Source of the DNA: Candidatus Galacturonatibacter soehngenii
Lineage (GTDB): Bacteria > Bacillota > Clostridia > Lachnospirales > Lachnospiraceae
Length of the DNA stretch: 64,000 nt
Reading direction: 5' to 3'
NCBI RefSeq assembly: GCF_008830185.1
Contig: NZ_WAGX01000005.1
Coordinates: forward strand, 558,001-622,000
The stretch's first letter is position 1. Each line of letters opens with the position of its first letter. Both the position numbers and the translations under genes were made by a program. This document shows positions 1 through 8,313 of this stretch, piece after piece. The notes under the pieces were generated by a model, which saw nothing but the letters and a program-made list of their open reading frames with translations, was not told the origin of the DNA and made no database searches.

Positions 1-815
1 TTATGGAACTCTTCATTTAGCTTCTGGAAATAACGTTTTGCAGTCGGTGTCATATTGTAGTCAATTACTTTTTCTGTCTTAGGATCTACAATACAACTTC
101 CGTCATTTGCATATCCATCTAAGAACAATGGTGCATTTTCAAGACAAAAATATCTCCAGTCATCACATAGAATCGTATATGGTATGTTTGCTGTTCCATC
201 CTCCATGGTTGGATTTGCTTCATTGTATCGCTCTATCAAATCAAAGTACTCATCCATTGTGGTTATTTTAGGATATCCTGCCCATTTAAGAACACGGGTC
301 TGAATCCAAAATGCCTCATCGTTATGAGTTGTTTCTATATTTTCTCCATAGCTATTATTAAATTGCGGTATCCAGTATATGTGACCATCTGATTGTCTTA
401 ATTTATCCCATTCTTCCTCTGTGAAGAAATTTTTAATATTTGGATAGTCATCTAAATAATCATCTAATGCTACAAGCGCCCCTGCATCATAAAGTTGCGC
501 CGTTCCATCACTTCCGCAAATAAAATCAGGATACTCCCCACCTGCAATTAATGTTCCTACTGCTTCTTCTGCAGTTTGCCCTGTGAGCCAGGTTTCTTTT
601 ACTTTAGCTCCTGTAATCTCAGCTATCATTTGCTGAATTTCATTGTCATCATTAATTTCATTTCCAGGTACTGCAAAAAATGCAGTGTATTCTCTGATTT
701 CTTTTCCCCCGTCTGTTGTGGTCTTGCTTGTTTGTGCATCTTTTGCACACCCCATCATGGTTGCCGCTGCCATGGTTAACACCATAAATGCAGCAGTAAG
801 TTGTTTTCTTTTCAA
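1..815 (-). CDS. Extracellular sugar-binding lipoprotein of an ABC transporter (3' part beyond the window edge)
   Basis: Solute-binding lipoprotein that should capture a carbohydrate outside the membrane and deliver it to an ABC permease lying beyond the left edge. The start is TTG at 813-815, chosen because AGGGAGGTAA sits just upstream; the peptide opens with a short basic stretch, a hydrophobic core and the lipobox-like MMGC, giving a lipid-anchored Cys near residue 23. About 271 codons are visible and the frame is still open at base 1. The sequence (an early EYTAFFAVPGNE stretch, later IYWIPQFNNSYGE) resembles the LplA/YtcQ type that works with YesM/YesN regulators, and such a pair lies immediately upstream on the same strand. 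The substrate cannot be told. Confidence 0.85.
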   Translation of the reverse strand, partial: MKRKQLTAAFMVLTMAAATMMGCAKDAQTSKTTTDGGKEIREYTAFFAVPGNEINDDNEIQQMIAEITGAKVKETWLTGQTAEEAVGTLIAGGEYPDFICGSDGTAQLYDAGALVALDDYLDDYPNIKNFFTEEEWDKLRQSDGHIYWIPQFNNSYGENIETTHNDEAFWIQTRVLKWAGYPKITTMDEYFDLIERYNEANPTMEDGTANIPYTILCDDWRYFCLENAPLFLDGYANDGSCIVDPKTEKVIDYNMTPTAKRYFQKLNEEFH

Positions 816-896
816 TTTTATTACCTCCCTTTCTCTTTCTACTTTCATTTTACTTTTCTTCCCCTTAAAAACAACAGGTCAAACTAGATAAAAGAA

Positions 897-938
897 CAGG
901 GCAAAATATATAAGTTTTACAAACTATATTTCACCCTG
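897..938 (-). terminator. Hairpin between response regulator and binding-protein gene
   Basis: CAGGGCAAAATATA (897-910) pairs with TATATTTCACCCTG (925-938) apart from two G-U-like positions. Read on the minus strand it follows the response regulator stop and is trailed by a short T-rich stretch, so it probably ends or attenuates the regulator transcript ahead of the binding-protein gene. Confidence 0.55.
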
Positions 939-943
939 CTTCT

Positions 944-2533
944 TTACTCTTTGATTCCCTTACGATATTTGGAAGGCGTACAACCTTTTATTAAAATAAA
1001 ACGATTCACAAAATAATCCAAATCATGGTATCCTACTTCTTTCGCAATCTGATAGATTTTATCATCAGTTCCAAGCAATTGAACAGCAGCCTGCTCAATC
1101 CTATAATTGTTTAAATAATCTTTAAACGACTGACCATATTTTTTTCGAAATAACTGTCCAAGGTAAGCACTGTTTATGTAGTATTTTTTACTTAATTCTC
1201 GAAGTGTTAAATTACTTGCGTAGTTTTCTTTTATTTCCCTGTCTATCTCAAATAAAATCCCACGTGATACATTCTTTCGAAGCTGCTCAAGGTAACTTGC
1301 ATAATCACAGGCAAATTTAGTCAGATGTGTCTTTCCACCACGCATACTTCCCCCTTCAAATGCATTTTCACTGATATAGCGTATCACTTCTTCTTGATTG
1401 ATATCATCATCTTGCTTTGCCGCCAGATGAACCAGCTGAAACAACAAATAGTTGATGTTTAAATCAATTGTTTCCTTTGTAAACTCCATTCGATTCATTT
1501 CGGCATAGAGTTTTTCTACACTTTCTATGATTTTATACTTCTCGTTTTTTTCCACTGATAGTAATAATTCGTCAAGGCTTTGTTTGCATAACACAATTCC
1601 TTTATTGGTTACTTGTACTTCTTCTTCATAAAAATAAAGATGCTTTTTAAGTCGAAATGCCTGAAAAGACCTTAAAATACAAGCCGTTGCATAAGACTTT
1701 GATATCTTAGAAACATCACTTACCGTCTTTCCTACAAACATAACTACCGATACCTTTAAATCCTTCTGTAAAAACTGTAGAAAATGCTCTAAGTAAGCTT
1801 GTTTACTTATGTTCCTTTCTTTTGCCATATAATCACAATATACAAAGCCAATATCATAACTTTTTTCGTGACTAGACACATCAAAAATACAATGTGATTC
1901 ATCCTCTTTTAAAAAATGAAGACATGTCGCATATAATTTACGCTGCATATTTCTTTTTTCTTCATCTGTTTGCTCTTCACTAAGCCCCATGTAATCAATT
2001 TCAATGTGAACATAGCTGACTCCATCTGATAATCTCATATAATTTTTAATGTAAGAGAGATTTTTTTCATCGTATTTTCCAAATATCAAAGATATCATAT
2101 TTCTCGCAAAATAGGCTTTTTCAAGCTCTTGATTCGTTTGCTTTATTTTCTTGCTTCCTTTGTTTAACAAAGAAAGTTTGCGAAGTATTTTAACTAATTC
2201 TGTTTGAATGACTGGCTTTAGTATATAGTCATAACAATCATAGCGAATTGCTTGCTGTGCATAAGCAAAGTCTCCATATCCGCTTAAAATAATAAAATAT
2301 GCCTCTGATATATTCTTCGTTCTGATTCTTTCAAGCAACTCTAATCCGTTCATCACAGGCATCTTTATATCTGCAATAATCAAATCGACCACATTTTCTT
2401 GCAAATACTCAAATGCCTCCATTCCATTAGCAGCTGTCTTGACAATCTCATAACCTTCCTTTTCCCAGTCAATCAATACTTGTAAGCCTTGTACAATAAA
2501 AGGCTCATCATCTACTAATAAAACACGAAGCAT
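944..2533 (-). CDS. YesN-type response regulator, receiver plus AraC DNA-binding domain
   Basis: Cytoplasmic transcription regulator of 529 residues. The N-terminal receiver has the acidic pair D8/D9, the phosphoacceptor D55 in LIIADIKMP and the conserved K106 in YILKP. A long, poorly conserved linker follows, and the last 100 residues are a two-helix-turn-helix AraC domain (LTLRELSKKYYINSAYLGQLF, then YQIAKEVGYHDLDYFV). This is the usual YesN layout. It lies 15 bp after the sensor kinase gene and upstream of a sugar-binding lipoprotein gene, so it most likely switches that transporter on when the kinase senses substrate. The target sugar is unknown. Confidence 0.93.
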   Translation of the reverse strand: MLRVLLVDDEPFIVQGLQVLIDWEKEGYEIVKTAANGMEAFEYLQENVVDLIIADIKMPVMNGLELLERIRTKNISEAYFIILSGYGDFAYAQQAIRYDCYDYILKPVIQTELVKILRKLSLLNKGSKKIKQTNQELEKAYFARNMISLIFGKYDEKNLSYIKNYMRLSDGVSYVHIEIDYMGLSEEQTDEEKRNMQRKLYATCLHFLKEDESHCIFDVSSHEKSYDIGFVYCDYMAKERNISKQAYLEHFLQFLQKDLKVSVVMFVGKTVSDVSKISKSYATACILRSFQAFRLKKHLYFYEEEVQVTNKGIVLCKQSLDELLLSVEKNEKYKIIESVEKLYAEMNRMEFTKETIDLNINYLLFQLVHLAAKQDDDINQEEVIRYISENAFEGGSMRGGKTHLTKFACDYASYLEQLRKNVSRGILFEIDREIKENYASNLTLRELSKKYYINSAYLGQLFRKKYGQSFKDYLNNYRIEQAAVQLLGTDDKIYQIAKEVGYHDLDYFVNRFILIKGCTPSKYRKGIKE

Positions 2534-2548
2534 AGTCGCTTCCTCCCT

Positions 2549-4321
2549 CTATTCTAATATGCAAAACGTTGGAATCTTAATCGTAATTAATGTAAACACC
2601 CCAACTTCACTTTCCACTTCAAAACTCACCTTATTCTTTGTTGCCATTTTCAAACGCAAACACGCATTTAACATCCCTACCCCTTTTTTATTTTTTAATT
2701 GTTCAATGTTTGCGTATTTCATTTTATCTTTTAATTCCTGCAACAACATGGTATCAATTCCTGCTCCCGTATCTTCCACCTCAATGTAAAAATACCCTTC
2801 TTTTTTATAAATTCTTATAAATATCCATCCTGGCGTTGCCTTTGATTCCATTCCATGCACACAGGCATTTTCTACAAAGGTAACAATGGTCAGCTTTGGA
2901 ATTTTAAATTGCTGACAATCTTCTTCTATGTCAAGCTCATAGGAGAGTTTTTCTCCAAATCGATATTTTTGTAGTTCTAAGTAAGCTTTTACAAATTTAA
3001 TTTCTTCCGCTACACTGATATAGTCTGTTCTCCAATCAAAATTTTGCCTCTCCATCAAAGCTAGCTGTTCTACCATATGTGCAGTTTCAAATTCTTGCTT
3101 TAATATACTATGCATACGAATACTTTCTAGAGCATTGAATAGAAAGTGCGGATTGATTTGACTATGTAATGCCAAAAGCTGTGCTTTTTGTCTTTCAATA
3201 TCCATCTCCTGTTCTCTTAGACGGTCAATATACACCGTTTGGATTAGCTCATTAATGGTTCGAACCATGCGGTTATAATTTCGCATAACTGAACCAATTT
3301 CATCTTTTCCTCTTACATTTTTAATTTCAGCCAACTTTTCCTCATCCATGTGCATAAATACTTTGCTTAACTCTTGCAATCGTGTCGTGAAAGAGCGATT
3401 TATTATCATCATAAATATCCAAGGTAAAATAGCATTGATTAGAATCAACAAAAAAATGATAGGCATGTTACTACGTATTTGAGTCACAATCTGTGCTTTT
3501 GGCTTTAATACATATATATCCAAATCCATCCCATATAATGTTATAGACTTTGTGAATCCTACTTTTTTCTTGAGCATAAAGGTATCAAAATCACTTCCGA
3601 CATTGGTATGTCCAGTATTGGATAATATGATTTGATTGTCAAAGCATACAAAAACAGGTGCATCATAATTCATTTTTACAAAGCTACGCACCATACTACT
3701 GTAATCCATATCTAGTTTGACTATCTTCTCACAACTATCCCTCTTATAAAAATTTAGTTTACGAATAAAGGAGATTTTACGCTTTGCATCTACCGCTGGA
3801 CTCTTACTATTATCGTAATAAATGAATAAAGCCATATCTTGATTTGCCATTTGTAAGTACTGATACCATTTTTGTTCTTTTACGGTTTCGAGTCTAGAAA
3901 ACTCTCCTCCATTCACAATGGTAGCATTGTCCGCATACATCGTAATCATAGAATCTGTAATTCCAATACTGCTTTCAAATAAGGAATCCTTCATAAAGGT
4001 TTGATAGCTTAGATAGTAATCCAATTCTGACTTATACTCCTTATCCATAAATTGGTTTACGTATTTATTCATATATATCTTTTTCGTTGCATTTGCTGCC
4101 GATTCAATATCATACGCTAGATTATAGTGTACTGCACTTGCTATATTTTCCATACCGCTTTGCATGGATTTATGCTCGGTTTGTACCACGATGTATAATA
4201 TAACACTATCGGTTAAAATCAAGGGTATTAGTACGCAATAAACGTATAATATGCGAAGCTTTTTTTTAATCTCATAGTCATCTACCCTTCGTATAATCTG
4301 TTGCCACAATTCTCCCATCAC
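2549..4321 (-). CDS. YesM-type membrane sensor histidine kinase
   Basis: 590-residue sensor kinase with a membrane segment near residues 24-46, an extracellular sensing region to about 283, a second membrane segment near 285-307, a HAMP linker, and a His_kinase domain whose phosphorylated histidine is H392 in QINPHFLFN. The C-terminal ATPase part carries the N box (FVENACVHG) and the G box DTGAGID. A GAGGGGGA ribosome site precedes the ATG. It heads a kinase-regulator pair and should phosphorylate the regulator encoded 15 bp downstream. In known YesM systems the extracellular domain responds to a sugar or a loaded binding protein; the ligand here is not visible. Confidence 0.93.
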   Translation of the reverse strand: MMGELWQQIIRRVDDYEIKKKLRILYVYCVLIPLILTDSVILYIVVQTEHKSMQSGMENIASAVHYNLAYDIESAANATKKIYMNKYVNQFMDKEYKSELDYYLSYQTFMKDSLFESSIGITDSMITMYADNATIVNGGEFSRLETVKEQKWYQYLQMANQDMALFIYYDNSKSPAVDAKRKISFIRKLNFYKRDSCEKIVKLDMDYSSMVRSFVKMNYDAPVFVCFDNQIILSNTGHTNVGSDFDTFMLKKKVGFTKSITLYGMDLDIYVLKPKAQIVTQIRSNMPIIFLLILINAILPWIFMMIINRSFTTRLQELSKVFMHMDEEKLAEIKNVRGKDEIGSVMRNYNRMVRTINELIQTVYIDRLREQEMDIERQKAQLLALHSQINPHFLFNALESIRMHSILKQEFETAHMVEQLALMERQNFDWRTDYISVAEEIKFVKAYLELQKYRFGEKLSYELDIEEDCQQFKIPKLTIVTFVENACVHGMESKATPGWIFIRIYKKEGYFYIEVEDTGAGIDTMLLQELKDKMKYANIEQLKNKKGVGMLNACLRLKMATKNKVSFEVESEVGVFTLITIKIPTFCILE

Positions 4322-4532
4322 ATTCCCCCTCTATCATACTGTTCGTCTTAATGGTAAGAGTAATCAGCTTGATAACGGTTAATCATCTATATATTATCGT
4401 TATCATATCAAACCAAATCAGAAAGACCACCCTATAAATTATATCACTTCTCCCTATAAATTAGTGTAAAAAAGTGTCTACTTCACCCTAACACCCACAC
4501 AGGTTACAAATCACTGTCTTTTAATTCTATAA

Positions 4533-4568
4533 AAAGATGCTCCTATAAGTTCGTATAAGAGCATCTTT
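4533..4568 (-). terminator. Terminator of the aldolase/LURP-one operon
   Basis: AAAGATGCTC (4533-4542) pairs perfectly with GAGCATCTTT (4559-4568). On the minus strand the stem runs into TTTTTATAG, a good intrinsic terminator for the gene ending at 4617. The rest of 4322-4616 shows no gene; it should hold the promoter of the sensor kinase gene. Confidence 0.8.
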
Positions 4569-4616
4569 CTATTTGTTATTTTGATTGAAAGTCCCATCAT
4601 CTTTTCATTGATTACC

Positions 4617-5084
4617 TTAATTACGTGAACATTTCTCTGCATCAATTGCAAGCACCAACATAAGTACGTAAAGAGCATCCTGCGGATTTTGAATATCCAT
4701 GGAGTAGGTATCCGTAAAATTCCACAATTCCTTACTTACCGTAGCAACCAAGTGATTTCCCTGATAGATTTCATAGTCCCACTCCATAATATGTCCTTGC
4801 ACTTGCCAGCCATTAAAATCGATGTTGTATTTGGGTGAAAAAAATGTAAATTCTTTGCTAATACATCCAATGTATTGGTCTCTTTTATACAATTCAAACT
4901 TTGGTAAAAAAGTTAACAAAACCTGCTTTACTGTCGCTATATGATTACCTGATCTATCATGTATATGCAAGCGATGGCCAAAGCTTAATTGTCCTTTTAC
5001 ACTATAGATGGTTTCTCCTGTTTCATCATAAATATCATAGCTATCAAGCCATGAGAAAAATCTTTGTTTAAATAATAACTTCAT
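4617..5084 (-). CDS. LURP-one-related (YxjI-like) protein
   Basis: 155-residue protein of the LURP-one-related/YxjI family, a beta-barrel fold with a buried hydrophobic helix related to the Tubby C-terminal domain. The repeated beta-hairpin pattern is visible (KQRFFSWLDSYDIYDETGE, SFGHRLHIHDRSGNHIATVKQ), followed by a C-terminal hydrophobic helix (ALYVLMLVLAIDAEKCS). There is no signal peptide. Biochemical function in bacteria is not known; membrane or lipid association has been suggested for the fold. It is the last gene of a compact minus-strand operon after the aldolase (12-bp gap), but nothing in the sequence ties it to sugar metabolism. Confidence 0.8.
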   Translation of the reverse strand: MKLLFKQRFFSWLDSYDIYDETGETIYSVKGQLSFGHRLHIHDRSGNHIATVKQVLLTFLPKFELYKRDQYIGCISKEFTFFSPKYNIDFNGWQVQGHIMEWDYEIYQGNHLVATVSKELWNFTDTYSMDIQNPQDALYVLMLVLAIDAEKCSRN

Positions 5085-5096
5085 GTTCTCTCCTAT

Positions 5097-5774
5097 CTAC
5101 AATTGATAAAGAAAATGCTGGCCAAAGGTTTCCATCCAATCCTTTTCAAAATCATTGACTGCTTTTGTGATTGCTGGTAGCTGTAAGGCTTCGCAAAGAA
5201 TCTGCGGGGCCATAGTAGCAGACTGTGCACCTGCTATAAAGGCTTGATCAATTTGTCCTGCATTTTTAAAGCTAGCCGCAAGTATCTTTGTTGCATAGTT
5301 ATATTGACGAATCATTGCTGCAAAAGAAGCAATTGTCTCTTTTGGATCAATCCCACTATTTTCCATACGGTTATAGTATGGTGCAATGTAATCTGCTCCT
5401 GCCTCCATCGCTAAGAATCCTTGCTGCTTTGTATAAATGGCTGTCGCAGTCACATTTATATGCTCTTCTTTTAACTTTTTAATTACTTTTATCCCTTCTA
5501 GTGTAACAGGAACTTTGATATACACTTTGTCATCTACTTGCTCCAAAATAGCTTGTGCATCCTTTAACATTCCTAGTGCATCCGAAGCTGTAACTTGAAT
5601 ATGGAGACTTTTATCCATTCCAATCATCGAACGAATCTGCTTCATATGGGAAAAGAATTCAATCTGCCCCTCCTTCTTAACAATGGATGGATTGGAAGTA
5701 ACTCCTGCTATTGTAAAATAGCTTTGGTATGTTTCAATCTCAAATAAATTTGCAGTATCCAATAAGTATTCCAT
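5097..5774 (-). CDS. Transaldolase-like fructose-6-phosphate aldolase (TalC/MipB family)
   Basis: 225-residue class I aldolase of the short transaldolase family (fructose-6-phosphate aldolase or transaldolase-like). The Schiff-base lysine is K87 in VYIKVPVT, and the family signatures IAGVTSNPSIVKKEG near the N-terminus and VTATAIYTKQQ are present. The length matches the short TalC/MipB subfamily (about 215-225) rather than the 320-residue classical transaldolases. It lies 14 bp downstream of a DeoR regulator and opposite a FGGY sugar kinase, which suggests cleavage or transfer on a ketose phosphate derived from the kinase substrate. Whether it acts as an aldolase or a transaldolase cannot be decided from sequence. 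Confidence 0.88.
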   Translation of the reverse strand: MEYLLDTANLFEIETYQSYFTIAGVTSNPSIVKKEGQIEFFSHMKQIRSMIGMDKSLHIQVTASDALGMLKDAQAILEQVDDKVYIKVPVTLEGIKVIKKLKEEHINVTATAIYTKQQGFLAMEAGADYIAPYYNRMENSGIDPKETIASFAAMIRQYNYATKILAASFKNAGQIDQAFIAGAQSATMAPQILCEALQLPAITKAVNDFEKDWMETFGQHFLYQL

Positions 5775-5788
5775 GTCACTTTTCTCCT

Positions 5789-6535
5789 TTATACTGTTGT
5801 AATATTTACTCCCTGACTTTTTATATATTCTAATTCATCCTTTTGAATTCCTGAATCCGTTATAATGCAAGCTACATCCTTAAGATTTAGGTATGATACC
5901 GTTGCATTTTTTTGAAATTTTTCCGATTCTGCTAACACGATCGTATTCTTTGCCGATTCTATCATTGTTTTTAACGTTTCCAGACGAATCAGGTCATTTC
6001 CCATAAAACCATGTTGTCTTGTATAGCCATCCGTACCTACAAATATCTTATCCACAGTAAAACCTTTGATGCAAGCTTTTGTCATAGTTCCCACAAGTGC
6101 CTGCCATTTTTTCTGGTATATACCTCCTAGTAAGACAATGTTAACATCGTTTAAATCCTTTACATAATTTGCTATATGCAACGAGTTCGTAATAATCGTA
6201 ATATCTTTCTTTGCTTTTACTAATTCTTCTGCAAATAGAGCGCACGTAGAACCTGCTTCAATTATTACACTTTCTCCATCTTCCACAAGATTAACGGCAT
6301 ACGCCGCAATTTTCTTTTTTATCTCATAGTGAAATGCCATGCGATAATTAATATTATTTGGATCATTTAAAAGTGCATAGCCTCTTTCTCTTTTTAAAAT
6401 TCCTCTCTGGGAAAGATAATCAAGGTCCTTTCTTATCGTGACCTGTGATGTGGAAAGATGTCTTGCCAACTCATTAACTTCTACCTTTTCATGGAGGCTT
6501 ACATATTCTATCAACTGTGCATGTCTCTCGTTCAT
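5789..6535 (-). CDS. DeoR-family sugar-phosphate-responsive repressor
   Basis: 248 residues. The N-terminal winged helix-turn-helix (VEVNELARHLSTSQVTIRKDL) is followed by a DeoRC effector domain with the phosphosugar-binding pattern (IIEAGSTCALFAEEL, ITIITNSLHIA, VGTDGY). Family members repress sugar catabolic genes and release DNA when a sugar phosphate binds. It is the first gene of the operon with the aldolase and LURP-one genes and is divergent from the FGGY kinase. The shared 156-bp intergenic region carries a perfect 24-bp palindrome (6595-6618), the obvious candidate operator, so it probably controls both directions including its own expression. Confidence 0.93.
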   Translation of the reverse strand: MNERHAQLIEYVSLHEKVEVNELARHLSTSQVTIRKDLDYLSQRGILKRERGYALLNDPNNINYRMAFHYEIKKKIAAYAVNLVEDGESVIIEAGSTCALFAEELVKAKKDITIITNSLHIANYVKDLNDVNIVLLGGIYQKKWQALVGTMTKACIKGFTVDKIFVGTDGYTRQHGFMGNDLIRLETLKTMIESAKNTIVLAESEKFQKNATVSYLNLKDVACIITDSGIQKDELEYIKSQGVNITTV

Positions 6536-6594
6536 ATGCCACTTCCTTATTCCATATTTCTTTTATCATAACATTATGTTATATTCGAGTCAAT

Positions 6595-6618
6595 AATTAC
6601 TTTCGTACGAAAGTAATT
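6595..6618. promoter_or_regulatory. Perfect 24-bp palindrome, candidate DeoR operator
   Basis: The half-site AATTACTTTCGT (6595-6606) is followed directly by its exact reverse complement (6607-6618). It lies between the divergent DeoR repressor and sugar kinase genes, just upstream of the -35 of the kinase promoter. Two more TTTCGT-like half-sites follow at about 6617-6630. Operators containing TTTCG are common for DeoR-family repressors; binding itself is inferred. Confidence 0.75.
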
Positions 6619-6631
6619 TCGTTTTCGTTTG

Positions 6632-6660
6632 TTTACTTTCTTATTTTTTCATGGTACAAT
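6632..6660 (+). promoter_or_regulatory. Sigma-A-type promoter of the sugar kinase gene
   Basis: TTTACT (6632-6637), 17-bp spacer, TACAAT (6655-6660), then AGGGAGGA at 6677-6684 and a TTG start at 6692. Transcription would start near 6667, which rules out the upstream in-frame TTG at 6629 as start. Confidence 0.7.
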
Positions 6661-6691
6661 AGATAAAAATAATATTAGGGAGGAATTCAAC

Positions 6692-8203
6692 TTGACCAAA
6701 TATCTGATTGCACATGATTTAGGGACCTCAGGTAACAAAGCATCCTTATTTTCTACAGATGGTAAATTACTAAAAAGCTATACTGTTTCATATGAAGTCA
6801 ATTTTTACTCAAAGCATTGTGCGGAGCAAAATCCAATGGATTGGTTTGATGCAGTTTGCGTTGCTACAAGTGAAATAACGAAAGACATCAATAAGAAGGA
6901 TGTCCTTGCACTCTCCTTCTCTGGTCAGATGTCTTCTTGTGTCATAGTAGATGAAGATTGTACACCCTTGTATCCAGCACTTATTTGGGCCGATCAACGA
7001 GCTAGCAAGCAGGCCAATGAGCTGATAGAGCGCGTTGGTTTTGAGCGCATGTATGAATTAACAGGTCATCGTGCCAGTGCTAGCTATAGTCTTGAGAAAC
7101 TCATGTGGATCAAAGAAAACGAACCTGAACTCTATGAAAAGACTTACAAAATGCTTTTAGCAAAAGATTTTGTTATTGCTAAGCTTACGAATCAATTTGT
7201 CACCGACTATTCAGATGCCTCTGGTACGAATGCATTGGATTTGAAAAAGCGTTGTTGGTCAACAGAAATCCTAACCGCATCAGGTATTCATCCTGATAAG
7301 CTTCCAACCCTTCACGAGTCAACGGATGTTATTGGCTCACTAACTTTAAAAGCTGCACAGCTTCTAAATCTCACAACAGACACGCTTGTTGTCTGTGGAG
7401 GAGGCGATGGGCCTTGCTCTGCTGTTGGAGCTGGTTGCATTAATCCTTTGGAATTATTTCTTACCTTCGGTACGTCTGCTTGGATTGGCGCAACGACAAA
7501 GGATGTTTTTCTAGATAAGAATAAAATTCTTTTTTGTTTTGCTCATGTTATACCAGGTCACTATATGCCTTGTGGTACAATGCAGGCCGCAGGTAGTGCC
7601 TACTCTTATATCAAGGAAGCATTGTGTCAATCTGAAATCAAAGAAGCAAACGAGCAAAAACTATCTGTTTATGAATTATTGAATGCACAAATTGAAAACT
7701 CCCCTGCTGGTGCAAAGGGACTTATGTTTTTGCCCTACTTGCTTGGGGAGAGAAGTCCACGTTGGAATCCAAATACCTTTGGTAGTTTTCTTGGAATTAA
7801 GATGCATCATGAGAAGGCAGATTATTTACGTGCTGTTTTAGAAGGTGTCGCTATGAATTTAGCACTAATATTTGATGCTTATCAAGAAAGTCTTACGACT
7901 AAAGAAATGATATTCACAGGTGGCGGCGCAAAAGGAGATACCTTAACACAAATCCTCTCCGATGTCTTACAAGTTAGTCTAAAACGTCCTGACCATGTGG
8001 AAAATGCAACTTCCATTGCTGCTGCGTTAATTGCAGGAATCGGCGTTGGTGTGTTTGAGGATTTTTCTGAGATAAAGCGCTTTTTAACGGTGAGTAATTA
8101 TACACATCCAAATAGTAAGAATGCTTTCTTATATCAATCGAAAAAAGAACTCTTTGATAAAGCGTATCATTGTCTTGAGCCTTTGTTTGACGAAACGTTT
8201 TAA
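6692..8203 (+). CDS. FGGY-family carbohydrate kinase (xylulokinase-like)
   Basis: 503-residue cytoplasmic sugar kinase. The two actin-like halves are visible: the phosphate-1 motif AHDLGTSGNKASLF at the N-terminus, the substrate-side motif ALSFSGQMSS, the second ATP motif FLTFGTSAWIG and the adenosine motif MIFTGGGAKGD. These match the xylulokinase branch, which phosphorylates a ketopentose or related polyol with ATP. The start is TTG at 6692, with AGGGAGGA seven bases upstream; it lies downstream of the promoter TACAAT box. With the divergent DeoR repressor and aldolase it forms a small sugar catabolic locus with no transporter alongside. The exact sugar (xylulose or another ketose) is not resolved. 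Confidence 0.9.
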   Translation: MTKYLIAHDLGTSGNKASLFSTDGKLLKSYTVSYEVNFYSKHCAEQNPMDWFDAVCVATSEITKDINKKDVLALSFSGQMSSCVIVDEDCTPLYPALIWADQRASKQANELIERVGFERMYELTGHRASASYSLEKLMWIKENEPELYEKTYKMLLAKDFVIAKLTNQFVTDYSDASGTNALDLKKRCWSTEILTASGIHPDKLPTLHESTDVIGSLTLKAAQLLNLTTDTLVVCGGGDGPCSAVGAGCINPLELFLTFGTSAWIGATTKDVFLDKNKILFCFAHVIPGHYMPCGTMQAAGSAYSYIKEALCQSEIKEANEQKLSVYELLNAQIENSPAGAKGLMFLPYLLGERSPRWNPNTFGSFLGIKMHHEKADYLRAVLEGVAMNLALIFDAYQESLTTKEMIFTGGGAKGDTLTQILSDVLQVSLKRPDHVENATSIAAALIAGIGVGVFEDFSEIKRFLTVSNYTHPNSKNAFLYQSKKELFDKAYHCLEPLFDETF

Positions 8204-8261
8204 ATATTGATTGTCTCTTGTTTCTAATCCTAAGTTTTAATCTTTGGGCTTTATGGTAAAA

Positions 8262-8303
8262 AAAGAAGTTGTTATAAGTTAAGTTTCTTATAACAACTTC
8301 TTT
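8262..8303. terminator. Bidirectional terminator between convergent genes
   Basis: A perfect 17-bp stem, 8262-8278 with 8287-8303, 8-base loop. On the minus strand it is followed by a run of T residues, so it serves the dehydrogenase gene ending at 8314; on the plus strand the tail is weaker (TTTAAAAT) but it can also stop the kinase transcript. Confidence 0.85.
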
Positions 8304-8313
8304 AAAATCCTTA

